This document shows positions 40,605 through 47,074 of a DNA stretch of 64,000 nt, piece by piece. Position numbers and translations under genes: made by a program. Source of the DNA: a virus; the IMG/VR virus record IMGVR_UViG_3300042922_001475, positions 124,001 through 188,000 of that record. One strand, 5' to 3'. How positions within the stretch are numbered: position 1 is the stretch's first letter; the number at the start of each line of letters is the position of its first letter. Below the pieces are notes generated by a model, which saw nothing but the letters and a program-made list of their open reading frames with translations, did not search any database and was not told the origin of the DNA.

Positions 40605-40850
40605 TCATATAGTAAATACTACCTGTAAATAATTAGTGGGTACAAGTACAGTCCGGTCCCCGTCAGGATGTTTAATTTGATCTTTAAGCTTAAGGTGACG
40701 CATCTTCCAATCAGAACTTACACCAGACATAAAGTCTACTTCAAAGACCTTACCGATACATTCGAGATAACAGTCGTAGTCAGAAGGAATGGTAGAGTAA
40801 GGTTCTATTGGAGCGCCAGGAAGCACTAGTACTAGATCGCCATTGTTCAT
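40605..40850 (-). CDS. GDxV/FT mini-protein 26
   Basis: 81 residues, N-N-G-D-L-V-L-V-L-P-G-A, C-I-G-K-V-F-E-V and T-N-Y-L-Q-V-V-F-T-I. Ends ATA-TGA like the coupled copies, but that ATG opens only a 24-codon frame; the real next start (copy 25) is 18 nt further on. The thymidylate synthase stop overlaps its ATG. Confidence 0.8.
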   Translation of the reverse strand: MNNGDLVLVLPGAPIEPYSTIPSDYDCYLECIGKVFEVDFMSGVSSDWKMRHLKLKDQIKHPDGDRTVLVPTNYLQVVFTI

Positions 40851-41674
40851 ACACTCACATCCATCTTGATATGAGAATGGGGGTTGTAGTCCTCTAGAAT
40901 AAAGTCTTCCATCCTAAAGTCATTCATAGTAGTCACTGGTCTAATAATACTGAGAGTAGGTAGCGGCTTGGGCTTACGTGTTAGCTGAAGTTCCAACTGT
41001 TCAACATGGTTGAGGTAAGCATGAACGTCACCAAGAGTAATAACAAGCTCCCCAGGTTGCAACCCAGCAACGTGACTATACATATGCAGTAGCAAAGCAT
41101 ACTGAGCAATATTGAAAGGTAAACCGAGTCCAATGTCTGATGACCTCTGGTACAGCATCAAGTCTAACTTACCGTTAGCTACGTATAGCTGGTGTGACTT
41201 GTGACAAGGGGGTAGAGCCATCTCTGATAGCTCGCCAACGTTCCAGCCCTCAACAATAATCCTACGTGAGGTTGGATTCTCTTTGAGCTGTCTGACTGCC
41301 TCAGCTACCTGGTCGATATAGCCATCCTTCTTGTAGAGAGTGGTATCACCCATCTTCCTGAACTTAGGCCAGAAGCGCCACTGACGACCATAGATAGGTC
41401 CTAGGTCACCAGTAACAGGATCAGCCCATTCATTCCAGATGTTGATGTTCTTCTCAGTAAGCTGCTTGTTGTTGCAGTCTCCCTTGAGGAACCATAGCAT
41501 CTCTTCAGCGGGCAATCTGAAGGGTACCTTCTTGGTTGTCAGTAATGGAAATCCATTATCCATAGAAAACCTAATAGTCCTGCCAAAAACAGACCTAGTG
41601 CCGGTACCTGTCCTATCTGATCTATCGGTGCCATTGTCTAACACGTCCTTAACTAGTTTTAGGTATTCATTCAT
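40847..41674 (-). CDS. thyA: Thymidylate synthase (ThyA type)
   Basis: 275 residues, near the usual 264. R-T-G-T-G-T-R-S-V-F-G at the start, F-P-L-L-T-T-K-K, the active-site L-P-P-C-H-K-S-H-Q (catalytic Cys), Y-Q-R-S-S-D-I-G-L-G-L-P-F-N-I-A and G-D-V-H-A-Y-L-N-H. All motifs intact. Converts dUMP to dTMP using methylene-THF. Part of a complete phage chain: deaminase, ThyA, DHFR, Tmk. The ATG overlaps the stop of mini-protein 27. Confidence 0.95.
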   Translation of the reverse strand: MNEYLKLVKDVLDNGTDRSDRTGTGTRSVFGRTIRFSMDNGFPLLTTKKVPFRLPAEEMLWFLKGDCNNKQLTEKNINIWNEWADPVTGDLGPIYGRQWRFWPKFRKMGDTTLYKKDGYIDQVAEAVRQLKENPTSRRIIVEGWNVGELSEMALPPCHKSHQLYVANGKLDLMLYQRSSDIGLGLPFNIAQYALLLHMYSHVAGLQPGELVITLGDVHAYLNHVEQLELQLTRKPKPLPTLSIIRPVTTMNDFRMEDFILEDYNPHSHIKMDVSV

Positions 41675-41898
41675 ATAGTAAACATTAATTCCAATTGATC
41701 GGGAGTAGCATAGTAAACCTTGTTAGAGTCTATCTTAATAATGATATGGTACTCCGGGTATTGATTCTCTAAAAAGTAATCATAACCTAAGTTCTTTACA
41801 ACCTCAGCTATAGAGTTAAGAAAATCTGGAGGAACGGTGTCCAGCTCAGGAACAAGTTCTACTGAGATAATCCTAACTATGTCACCCGCATTAAACAC
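41671..41898 (-). CDS. GDxV/FT mini-protein 27 (header of ThyA)
   Basis: 75 residues from GTG at 41898. N-A-G-D-I-V-R-I-I, S-I-A-E-V-V-K-N and P-D-Q-L-E-L-M-F-T-I. ATA-TGA gives the ThyA ATG. Confidence 0.83.
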   Translation of the reverse strand: MFNAGDIVRIISVELVPELDTVPPDFLNSIAEVVKNLGYDYFLENQYPEYHIIIKIDSNKVYYATPDQLELMFTI

Positions 41899-42142
41899 TA
41901 AACATTAATTCCAATTGCTCTGCACAAGCAAAGACAGGTGAGGTGTTAACAAACCCTATTACGTAAATAAACGGGTCTCCATGCCACACTAGGGATCCAG
42001 GATATACTTTAAGTATCTCGTAGATACCGTCCACATAATCATGACCAGGGCCACCCTCAATATAGTGGGTGACCCTTATAATATCGCCTTTAACAAACGG
42101 TGTGGGAGATAACTTAGACTCGTCGTAGTTATTCAGTGTCAT
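41891..42142 (-). CDS. GDxV/FT mini-protein 28
   Basis: 83 residues, V-K-G-D-I-I-R-V-T-H, G-I-Y-E-I-L-K-V and A-E-Q-L-E-L-M-F-S-V. Shares the Q-L-E-L-M-F end with copy 27, so they look like a local duplication. AGT-GTT carries the GTG of copy 27. Overlaps the gene before by 14 nt. Confidence 0.82.
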   Translation of the reverse strand: MTLNNYDESKLSPTPFVKGDIIRVTHYIEGGPGHDYVDGIYEILKVYPGSLVWHGDPFIYVIGFVNTSPVFACAEQLELMFSV

Positions 42143-42575
42143 CTAAATCAAAGCGTTGGTTGCGCTTCAGTTTATTCTCTAACTCGTCCAAGAACTTCAT
42201 GATGTCTTCCTGGGTACTGAACCCGCCACCAGCCATAAAGAAGTCTGCACCAGGAGCAACGCCGTTAAACTTGGAAGTCTTAGGAGCTGCAGGCTTAGGA
42301 GGGTTAGGGTTATTGGGATCCAGCTTTAGCTGTTTCTCAAGAGCAATAATCTCTGCGTCAACCTCAGCCCCTAGTTCAATAAAGTGATTTACCTTAGCTT
42401 GAGATTCACACCATACATCGATCCACCTGGATCCTTCAATAGCTAGGTCTTTGGGACCCGAACCGATTCGATACTTAAGAGGAAAGTCATTATTGATTTC
42501 GTTTAGTTTATCTAGTACAGATACCATACGCAGGAAATCAGCTACGTCTCTACATTTAATTGATACCGGGTGCAT
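42129..42575 (-). CDS. Hypothetical protein (148 aa)
   Basis: A folded first part (~90 residues, helical and beta, with W-I-D-V-W-C-E-S-Q-A-K), a Pro/Asn/Lys linker (L-D-P-N-N-P-N-P-P-K-P-A-A-P-K) and an acidic helix (I-M-K-F-L-D-E-L-E-N-K-L) ending D-L-D-D-T-E. The acidic tail is SSB-like in character but lacks the terminal Phe. No family recognised. Confidence 0.6.
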   Translation of the reverse strand: MHPVSIKCRDVADFLRMVSVLDKLNEINNDFPLKYRIGSGPKDLAIEGSRWIDVWCESQAKVNHFIELGAEVDAEIIALEKQLKLDPNNPNPPKPAAPKTSKFNGVAPGADFFMAGGGFSTQEDIMKFLDELENKLKRNQRFDLDDTE

Positions 42576-42590
42576 TATGTTCTTTCTTGT

Positions 42591-42779
42591 TTATTTAGTG
42601 AATGCAGGCTCAAGTCGAGCCTCGTATTGATGTGTCCAGTAATGTAACCAGCCAGTGTTAATTTCAAAGGTATAGTACCAGTCCCCATCACGCCATACGG
42701 CTTCTGATTCGATCTCTCGGATAGTGCCGTCATCTATTACAAGGTCACCGACCTTATATTTAGGGCTTGGTGCATTCAT
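42591..42779 (-). CDS. GDxV/FT mini-protein 29 (uncoupled)
   Basis: About 62 residues from the ATG at 42779, the start that gives the usual short lead. K-V-G-D-L-V-I-D-D, I-R-E-I-E-S-E-A and A-R-L-E-P-A-F-T-K. Ends AAA-TAA and the next start is 15 nt away, so not overlapped. Confidence 0.8.
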   Translation of the reverse strand: MNAPSPKYKVGDLVIDDGTIREIESEAVWRDGDWYYTFEINTGWLHYWTHQYEARLEPAFTK

Positions 42780-42909
42780 CGAGCTTGTGCATCTTTGAAC
42801 CACCGAAGAATACTACTTCTCCGAGGGGTTCAAGATCCTCTAGTTCTAGGTTATACTCTAGGGCCATTTCTTCTACTGTCTTCACTAACTCTTTATCCTT
42901 GTTCTGCAT
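42760..42909 (-). CDS. Short acidic hypothetical protein (49 aa)
   Basis: M-Q-N-K-D-K-E-L-V-K-T-V-E-E-M-A-L-E-Y and E-P-L-G-E-V-V-F-F-G-G-S-K-M-H-K. Its ATG lies in the last codons of the DHH gene and its last codons overlap mini-protein 29 by 20 nt, filling a gap that would otherwise be empty. Helix then a short beta element; function unknown. Confidence 0.5.
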   Translation of the reverse strand: MQNKDKELVKTVEEMALEYNLELEDLEPLGEVVFFGGSKMHKLDECTKP

Positions 42910-43930
42910 ACTTCACCATCTCAGCGATGATAGTGTCTAAAGTTTGATCAGAAGGTATTCCCATACCTGCTGCATTCTTATGTCCACCACCACCATACTT
43001 CTTACAAAAGAGACCCAAGTGAACCTTAACGTCTTCATGACACCTAAAGCTAATCTTGGGTTTATCCTGGGTAACTAATGCTACAATTCCACCGGTCTCT
43101 GTATAGATAGCGTGTGACACAAGTGACACATACTTACCGGCTTCAACTACAACAACGTTATTAGAATATTCTACCATAGATTTACGTGCAGTAGCAATAG
43201 CTCCTGTTAGTTCATTCTTGGCTAGACGCATGTAATAAGAGAGTACGGGGTGAGAGTTAAATACTTGTGACCAGGTAAGACCATTCCTGATGGTCTTTTC
43301 TTCGATGCACCAATTAAGGTATTCCATAAAGCTATAGCTGTCATGAAGAAGCTCACCCGCAAGTCCCAGATCGCCTGCAAGGCCTAGAGGATCTCTCCAG
43401 CAGTCTACATCTCCACAGAGTCTCATGAGGTCTATTACAGCCTCCTGGTAGTCTTTAGTGATGTTAGGGCAGTTATCTAAGAAGTACCTGCCTGCCAGCT
43501 CAGAGCCAGCTCTTGGCGTTCCTTCTGAGTCATGAGTCTCCAGGATGCTCCCTTCGTCCAGGGTATCGTGGTAGAACTCGGCCATGGGTACCGCCGTGGG
43601 ATGATGGTCCAGAACGATAAACCTCCCACCAGACTCGACAAAGTTAGTGAGGGCTTCCGGGAGGGCATAATTAATGACTTCGTACTCAGAGAGTTCACCC
43701 TCGAAGCGGGTTTCAGAATTACATCTATCTCCAGGGATCTTGATTGAGCAGTCTGAGAGAATAACGATGTCATACTTCCTAGTCTCTAGTTCTCTTAACA
43801 GTTTAAACGCTACCTGATGTACCCCTACAGGGATGGTTCTAACGTGATCGTTAGGGTGGGCTAGTCTAATAGCCACACCAGCAGCATTACCGTCAAGGTC
43901 GTCATGCGTGATGTTTAGAATTCTAAGCAT
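42893..43930 (-). CDS. DHH/DHHA1 phosphoesterase (NrnA-like)
   Basis: 345 residues from the ATG at 43930. T-H-D-D-L-D-G (motif I), L-S-D-C-S (motif II), V-L-D-H-H-P (DHH motif), D-V-D-C-W (motif IV) and the DHHA1 signature Y-G-G-G-G-H-K-N-A-A-G near the end. Mn-dependent; family members degrade nanoRNA, pAp or cyclic-dinucleotide products such as pGpG/pApA. In a phage it could recycle short RNAs or destroy nucleotide second messengers. The substrate cannot be chosen from sequence. Confidence 0.88.
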   Translation of the reverse strand: MLRILNITHDDLDGNAAGVAIRLAHPNDHVRTIPVGVHQVAFKLLRELETRKYDIVILSDCSIKIPGDRCNSETRFEGELSEYEVINYALPEALTNFVESGGRFIVLDHHPTAVPMAEFYHDTLDEGSILETHDSEGTPRAGSELAGRYFLDNCPNITKDYQEAVIDLMRLCGDVDCWRDPLGLAGDLGLAGELLHDSYSFMEYLNWCIEEKTIRNGLTWSQVFNSHPVLSYYMRLAKNELTGAIATARKSMVEYSNNVVVVEAGKYVSLVSHAIYTETGGIVALVTQDKPKISFRCHEDVKVHLGLFCKKYGGGGHKNAAGMGIPSDQTLDTIIAEMVKYAEQG

Positions 43931-44399
43931 CAACAGTCACCATATTAGTTTCGTTGAAGTTATTCCAAGTCTCAGCTTTATACACCCACTGACCTGCAAA
44001 CTCACTATAGAAAAGCATCTCAACAGTGTGTTCAACTTTAACACCATAAGCTAGAGTAGTATCTAGATACTCGGTTGAAGTAAACTTGTCACCCTTACTA
44101 AACTTAGGCTGGATGGGATAGTCTTCCAAACGGTAAGGGCCGCTCTTATGAATATCCATAGCACGCTTGGCTAGAGAACCTGAAGCATAGCCATCAAGAC
44201 TCTCATATCTCAGAACAGTTGCTCGCCAAAACGTAGTAGATGGGCTACTTTCTGTGTACAGTAAGTGCTGCATAGCTGCCATAAACTGGTACTCATTGGT
44301 TTCACTTACCATAGCTTGGACAAAGTCATCAATCTCTGCCTGTGACAAGGTTTCATGATTCTTGGTTGCTAGTTCTCTAGCTCTTTCAAGTAGTGTCAT
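43923..44399 (-). CDS. Stand-alone copy of the MoxR C-terminal module
   Basis: 158 residues. Residues ~55-85 read T-F-W-R-A-T-V-L-R-Y-E-S-L-D-G, then S-L-A-K-R-A-M-D-I-H-K-S, closely matching the MoxR ATPase C terminus (F-W-R-D-K-L-L-R-Y-K-S-A-D-G, L-A-K-K-F-M-D-Q-H-K). The preceding helices also line up by type. The remainder (P-K-F-S-K-G-D-K-F-T onward) is a beta-rich domain that looks like a relative of the mini-protein fold. It may be an adaptor that competes with or extends the ATPase. No independent family known to me. Confidence 0.6.
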   Translation of the reverse strand: MTLLERARELATKNHETLSQAEIDDFVQAMVSETNEYQFMAAMQHLLYTESSPSTTFWRATVLRYESLDGYASGSLAKRAMDIHKSGPYRLEDYPIQPKFSKGDKFTSTEYLDTTLAYGVKVEHTVEMLFYSEFAGQWVYKAETWNNFNETNMVTVDA

Positions 44400-44614
44400 T
44401 AGCTGGCCAACGCAATAGGCATCTGAGACTCAAGGACCTTCACACGTGCCTCTAGGGCAATGTAGTCAGCCCTTAGAGCATCTAGATCATCAAAGACCTT
44501 TACGAATACTTCTTCTGCTTTGGGGTCCGGAGTACCGTCTAGCTTCTTGCTGTTAAGAAACGCATTCAGCCTTTGGGTATTCATCTTCCAAAAGATACCA
44601 AGTTTCTCAAGCAT
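44399..44614 (-). CDS. Small coiled-coil protein (71 aa)
   Basis: M-L-E-K-L-G-I-F-W-K-M-N-T-Q-R-L, then an acidic helix (F-D-D-L-D-A-L-R-A-D-Y-I-A-L-E) continuing to E-A-R-V-K-V-L-E-S-Q. Likely an alpha-helical dimer. The ATG overlaps the previous TAA (TAATG). An internal ATG at 44581 is possible. Function unknown. Confidence 0.6.
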   Translation of the reverse strand: MLEKLGIFWKMNTQRLNAFLNSKKLDGTPDPKAEEVFVKVFDDLDALRADYIALEARVKVLESQMPIALAS

Positions 44615-44817
44615 TACTTAGACACCAGGTAATCTACCCACAGTAGCCAGTGCTCCTGACGGGCCGTAAACTTAGCTGTGTTATCTTTATCAATAAACAA
44701 TACAAGATCGTTAGGATGTTCTTGATCAAGACTCTCGAACAGAACCTTCTGCTCTTCTGTAATATTTTCAAAGACCCTACTGAGGGTCATGTCGTTAGGA
44801 CGTCCTTGTTTCTTCAT
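44614..44817 (-). CDS. Small hypothetical protein (67 aa)
   Basis: M-K-K-Q-G-R-P-N-D-M-T-L-S-R-V-F-E-N-I, then an acidic helix and a tryptophan-rich end (E-H-W-L-L-W-V-D-Y-L-V-S-K). No family recognised. Its ATG is shared with the end of mini-protein 30. Confidence 0.6.
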   Translation of the reverse strand: MKKQGRPNDMTLSRVFENITEEQKVLFESLDQEHPNDLVLFIDKDNTAKFTARQEHWLLWVDYLVSK

Positions 44818-45128
44818 ACCGTAAATATTAATTCCAATTCATGTGCTTCACAGGACCACCCATCGTGGGACTGTTCCTGACCGTAACCCTTTTTTCCAGA
44901 ACCCAATATAAGACTATTAGGGTAAAGATCAATTCTGTATAGTAGTTTACCGGGATCAGCCCCTAGCCAATCTTCAAATATCTCTACGACCTTACCGATC
45001 GAGCCAATCACTTTATCGTAGTTGATACAATAAAGCCCACCATCAACCTTAGTGTCTAGTTGTGTGCCATCACTAAATGACATAGCTTTAACCACAACCA
45101 GGTCACCGACTTTAAATGCTGAAGACAA
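44814..45128 (-). CDS. GDxV/FT mini-protein 30
   Basis: 104 residues from TTG at 45128. K-V-G-D-L-V-V-V-K-A, S-I-G-K-V-V-E-I and A-H-E-L-E-L-I-F-T-V. Has a Gly/Ser/Lys insert before the last strand. GTA-TGA gives the next ATG. Overlaps copy 31 by 17 nt. Confidence 0.82.
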   Translation of the reverse strand: MSSAFKVGDLVVVKAMSFSDGTQLDTKVDGGLYCINYDKVIGSIGKVVEIFEDWLGADPGKLLYRIDLYPNSLILGSGKKGYGQEQSHDGWSCEAHELELIFTV

Positions 45129-45339
45129 GCGTTAGTTCCTCATGCTTGAAGTGAGCTTTTCTGTCCCCCTCAAAACATACAGTATAATCGTATGTGTTAT
45201 CGGCCTTAAAGAGATAGATTATCTCCCCAACAGGTCCTAAGTAATAAGGCTCTAGTGCTTTAGATAAGACCCCACCAGGAGTTATAGCGTGGGCAACCAC
45301 CAGGTCACCCACTTGATATTTAGACTTTGAAGTATTCAT
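45112..45339 (-). CDS. GDxV/FT mini-protein 31
   Basis: 75 residues, Q-V-G-D-L-V-V-A-H, P-V-G-E-I-I-Y-L and H-E-E-L-T-L-V-F-S-I. Its end carries the TTG of copy 30. Starts 20 nt inside the nucleotidyltransferase gene. Confidence 0.82.
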   Translation of the reverse strand: MNTSKSKYQVGDLVVAHAITPGGVLSKALEPYYLGPVGEIIYLFKADNTYDYTVCFEGDRKAHFKHEELTLVFSI

Positions 45340-46039
45340 GATTGCGCCTGATCTTACCTAAGATCTCTTCAGCCTTAGTTACGTTAGCCTTCTTACGAAG
45401 CACACTGTGTTCGTGACACTCAGCTAAGAACCTAAGTCTTAGGTCTAGAGCCCTGAGCATAGCAGTAGGGGATACTTCTCCATGCTTGATACTGAGATAG
45501 AAGTCTACATCTGAGGATGCAACCTTAGGGTTCATGACACGAGTAGTCAGAAACTTACAACCTAGGTCAACAACACGGATAGCGTGCATGACTTCTTTGC
45601 CCGTTACTTTCTTACTATAGTCACCCATATGAATGTCTTCTAGGGTCTTACGAACCTTAGAGGCGTGTCCACGAACACAATTAAAGTAATCATCTCTGGG
45701 AACAATATGAGGGACAACCCTCTGAATCTCATTGTAGATCTTTACGTGACCGATATGCTGTGGCTCAAAGAAGAGCATCTCAAGACATCCGTGGTTACCC
45801 TTAGAGACTAGCCTCAAGAACTTCTCAATCTCATGGAACTCAACATCAGCGGGTTCGTGTAGGCAGACAGTCTCAGCAGGTTTACTAAACCTAAAGAAGT
45901 CTACTGTAGGAGCAACATAGACTCCCTTATAGTCATAATCACTGGTCTCTGTAGCTAGACCAAACCCATGACTACCGCCAACTCCCCAGAAGAGGATCTT
46001 GCCTGGTAGCTGGTCTTCATTGATTGGTAGTTTATCCAT
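45320..46039 (-). CDS. RlaP-type nucleotidyltransferase
   Basis: 239 residues. G-V-G-G-S-H-G-F-G-L-A-T-E-T-S-D-Y-D-Y-K-G-V near residue 20 is the G-S-x-x-x-G…S-D-x-D-x-(K/R)-G-V motif of the pol-beta superfamily clade called RlaP (PF10127 type), which is linked to RNA repair ligases in bacteria and phages. The third acidic residue is probably in E-F-H-E-I-E. The C-terminal half is helical. Expected to add nucleotides to RNA ends or modify a partner. Its partner ligase is likely the fusion at 47074. Confidence 0.8.
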   Translation of the reverse strand: MDKLPINEDQLPGKILFWGVGGSHGFGLATETSDYDYKGVYVAPTVDFFRFSKPAETVCLHEPADVEFHEIEKFLRLVSKGNHGCLEMLFFEPQHIGHVKIYNEIQRVVPHIVPRDDYFNCVRGHASKVRKTLEDIHMGDYSKKVTGKEVMHAIRVVDLGCKFLTTRVMNPKVASSDVDFYLSIKHGEVSPTAMLRALDLRLRFLAECHEHSVLRKKANVTKAEEILGKIRRNHEYFKV

Positions 46040-46049
46040 GGTTACTTTC

Positions 46050-46298
46050 TTATAGAGAGAACATCAGTTCAATCTCATCTTGTTTAACATTCCAGTTACG
46101 TTGGGTACCTGTTTTGTAGGTAAACGTAACTACATAAGGATATGTTGCTCCCTTACGTACTCGTTTGACCTCACCAATAGATCCAATAAACCTAACTATA
46201 GTTGACCCCCTAACTCTACCTGTACCGTATGTACCTGGAGTTACGTTGGTCATTACTACGATGTCGCCAACCTTGTACTTACAAGACTGCTTACCCAC
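46050..46298 (-). CDS. GDxV/FT mini-protein 32 (uncoupled)
   Basis: 82 residues from GTG at 46298 (TAGTG with copy 33). K-V-G-D-I-V-V-M-T, S-I-G-E-V-K-R-V and D-E-I-E-L-M-F-S-L. Basic overall. Ends CTA-TAA, 10 nt before the RlaP ATG, so close but not overlapping. Confidence 0.82.
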   Translation of the reverse strand: MGKQSCKYKVGDIVVMTNVTPGTYGTGRVRGSTIVRFIGSIGEVKRVRKGATYPYVVTFTYKTGTQRNWNVKQDEIELMFSL

Positions 46299-46564
46299 TA
46301 GACGGTAAACACCGGCTCAATCTCAGCTTCAGCCAAACAATAGGACTTATCGATCTGTCTGCCAGACTTAGCTGTAAACTTGAATCTTACATAGTAAGGG
46401 TACTTAGGACTGGAACTGCGTAGATACACAATCTCTCCAAACTCGCCCTCAAAGAAGGGAAGAGCTGAATCTCTTACCGTACCCTTACCATCACCAAAGT
46501 TCTCAGTGATCTTCTTAAAGAGAACCAGGTCTCCTTTATTATATTTACGAGGCTTCTTAGCCAA
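46298..46564 (-). CDS. GDxV/FT mini-protein 33
   Basis: 88 residues, N-K-G-D-L-V-L-F-K-K, E-F-G-E-I-V-Y-L and A-E-I-E-P-V-F-T-V. Like copy 32 it has a basic lead and an Arg/Lys-rich strand, so the two are probably duplicates. TAG-TG overlaps the GTG of copy 32. Confidence 0.82.
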   Translation of the reverse strand: MAKKPRKYNKGDLVLFKKITENFGDGKGTVRDSALPFFEGEFGEIVYLRSSSPKYPYYVRFKFTAKSGRQIDKSYCLAEAEIEPVFTV

Positions 46565-46569
46565 TTAGT

Positions 46570-46881
46570 TTATTCCTCTGGTTTAGCTTTAGATGCCAGA
46601 ATAAACTTCTTGGTGAGACCCGTCACATGACAATCAATCATATACATACAAAAGTTACAGCAGTCCCAGCCTGTTGCAACCTTTCCTTCTACAATTATGT
46701 AGCCATCGATGTTGTCGCGGGGACAGTTAAGTGTCTTTGAATAGTTATCAGAGTCCACCAAGGATTCAATCCTGGTAGCTTTATTAGTTGGGTTATGCTG
46801 GACCATAGCATAACTAAACTTAGAGCTTAGGTATGGTAGGTCCAGCTTACCCTTTAGTAGAATAGGACGACTATCGTCCAT
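46570..46881 (-). CDS. Cysteine-containing hypothetical protein (103 aa)
   Basis: Starts M-D-D-S-R-P-I-L-L-K-G-K-L. Contains L-N-C-P-R-D-N, W-D-C-C-N-F-C-M-Y-M-I-D-C-H near residue 73, a cluster that could bind a metal. Beta-rich. Its start overlaps the membrane-protein gene by 11 nt. Not recognised. Confidence 0.6.
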   Translation of the reverse strand: MDDSRPILLKGKLDLPYLSSKFSYAMVQHNPTNKATRIESLVDSDNYSKTLNCPRDNIDGYIIVEGKVATGWDCCNFCMYMIDCHVTGLTKKFILASKAKPEE

Positions 46882-47074
46882 ACATAGATGCTAGTAACAT
46901 ACCAGCGATGCAGATTAAGTGCAACCAGAACCGAAGTCCTGGCTGCTCAACAATCTTAGCCTCAATGGTAGGGTAGAAGAGAAGTGCTGAGACAGCACAG
47001 AAGAAAGCCACCCCGTATGACCCAAACAACAAGTTTAGGATACAGAGGACAGCCATAAGAACTGAGGAGAACAT
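46871..47074 (-). CDS. Small membrane protein (67 aa)
   Basis: Hydrophobic segments at about residues 3-20 (V-L-M-A-V-L-C-I-L-N-L-L-F), 20-38 and 48-64 (W-L-H-L-I-C-I-A-G-M-L-L-A), so two or three membrane helices. Its start lies on the stop of the RNA repair fusion. A small inner-membrane protein of unknown role. Confidence 0.6.
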   Translation of the reverse strand: MFSSVLMAVLCILNLLFGSYGVAFFCAVSALLFYPTIEAKIVEQPGLRFWLHLICIAGMLLASMYGR

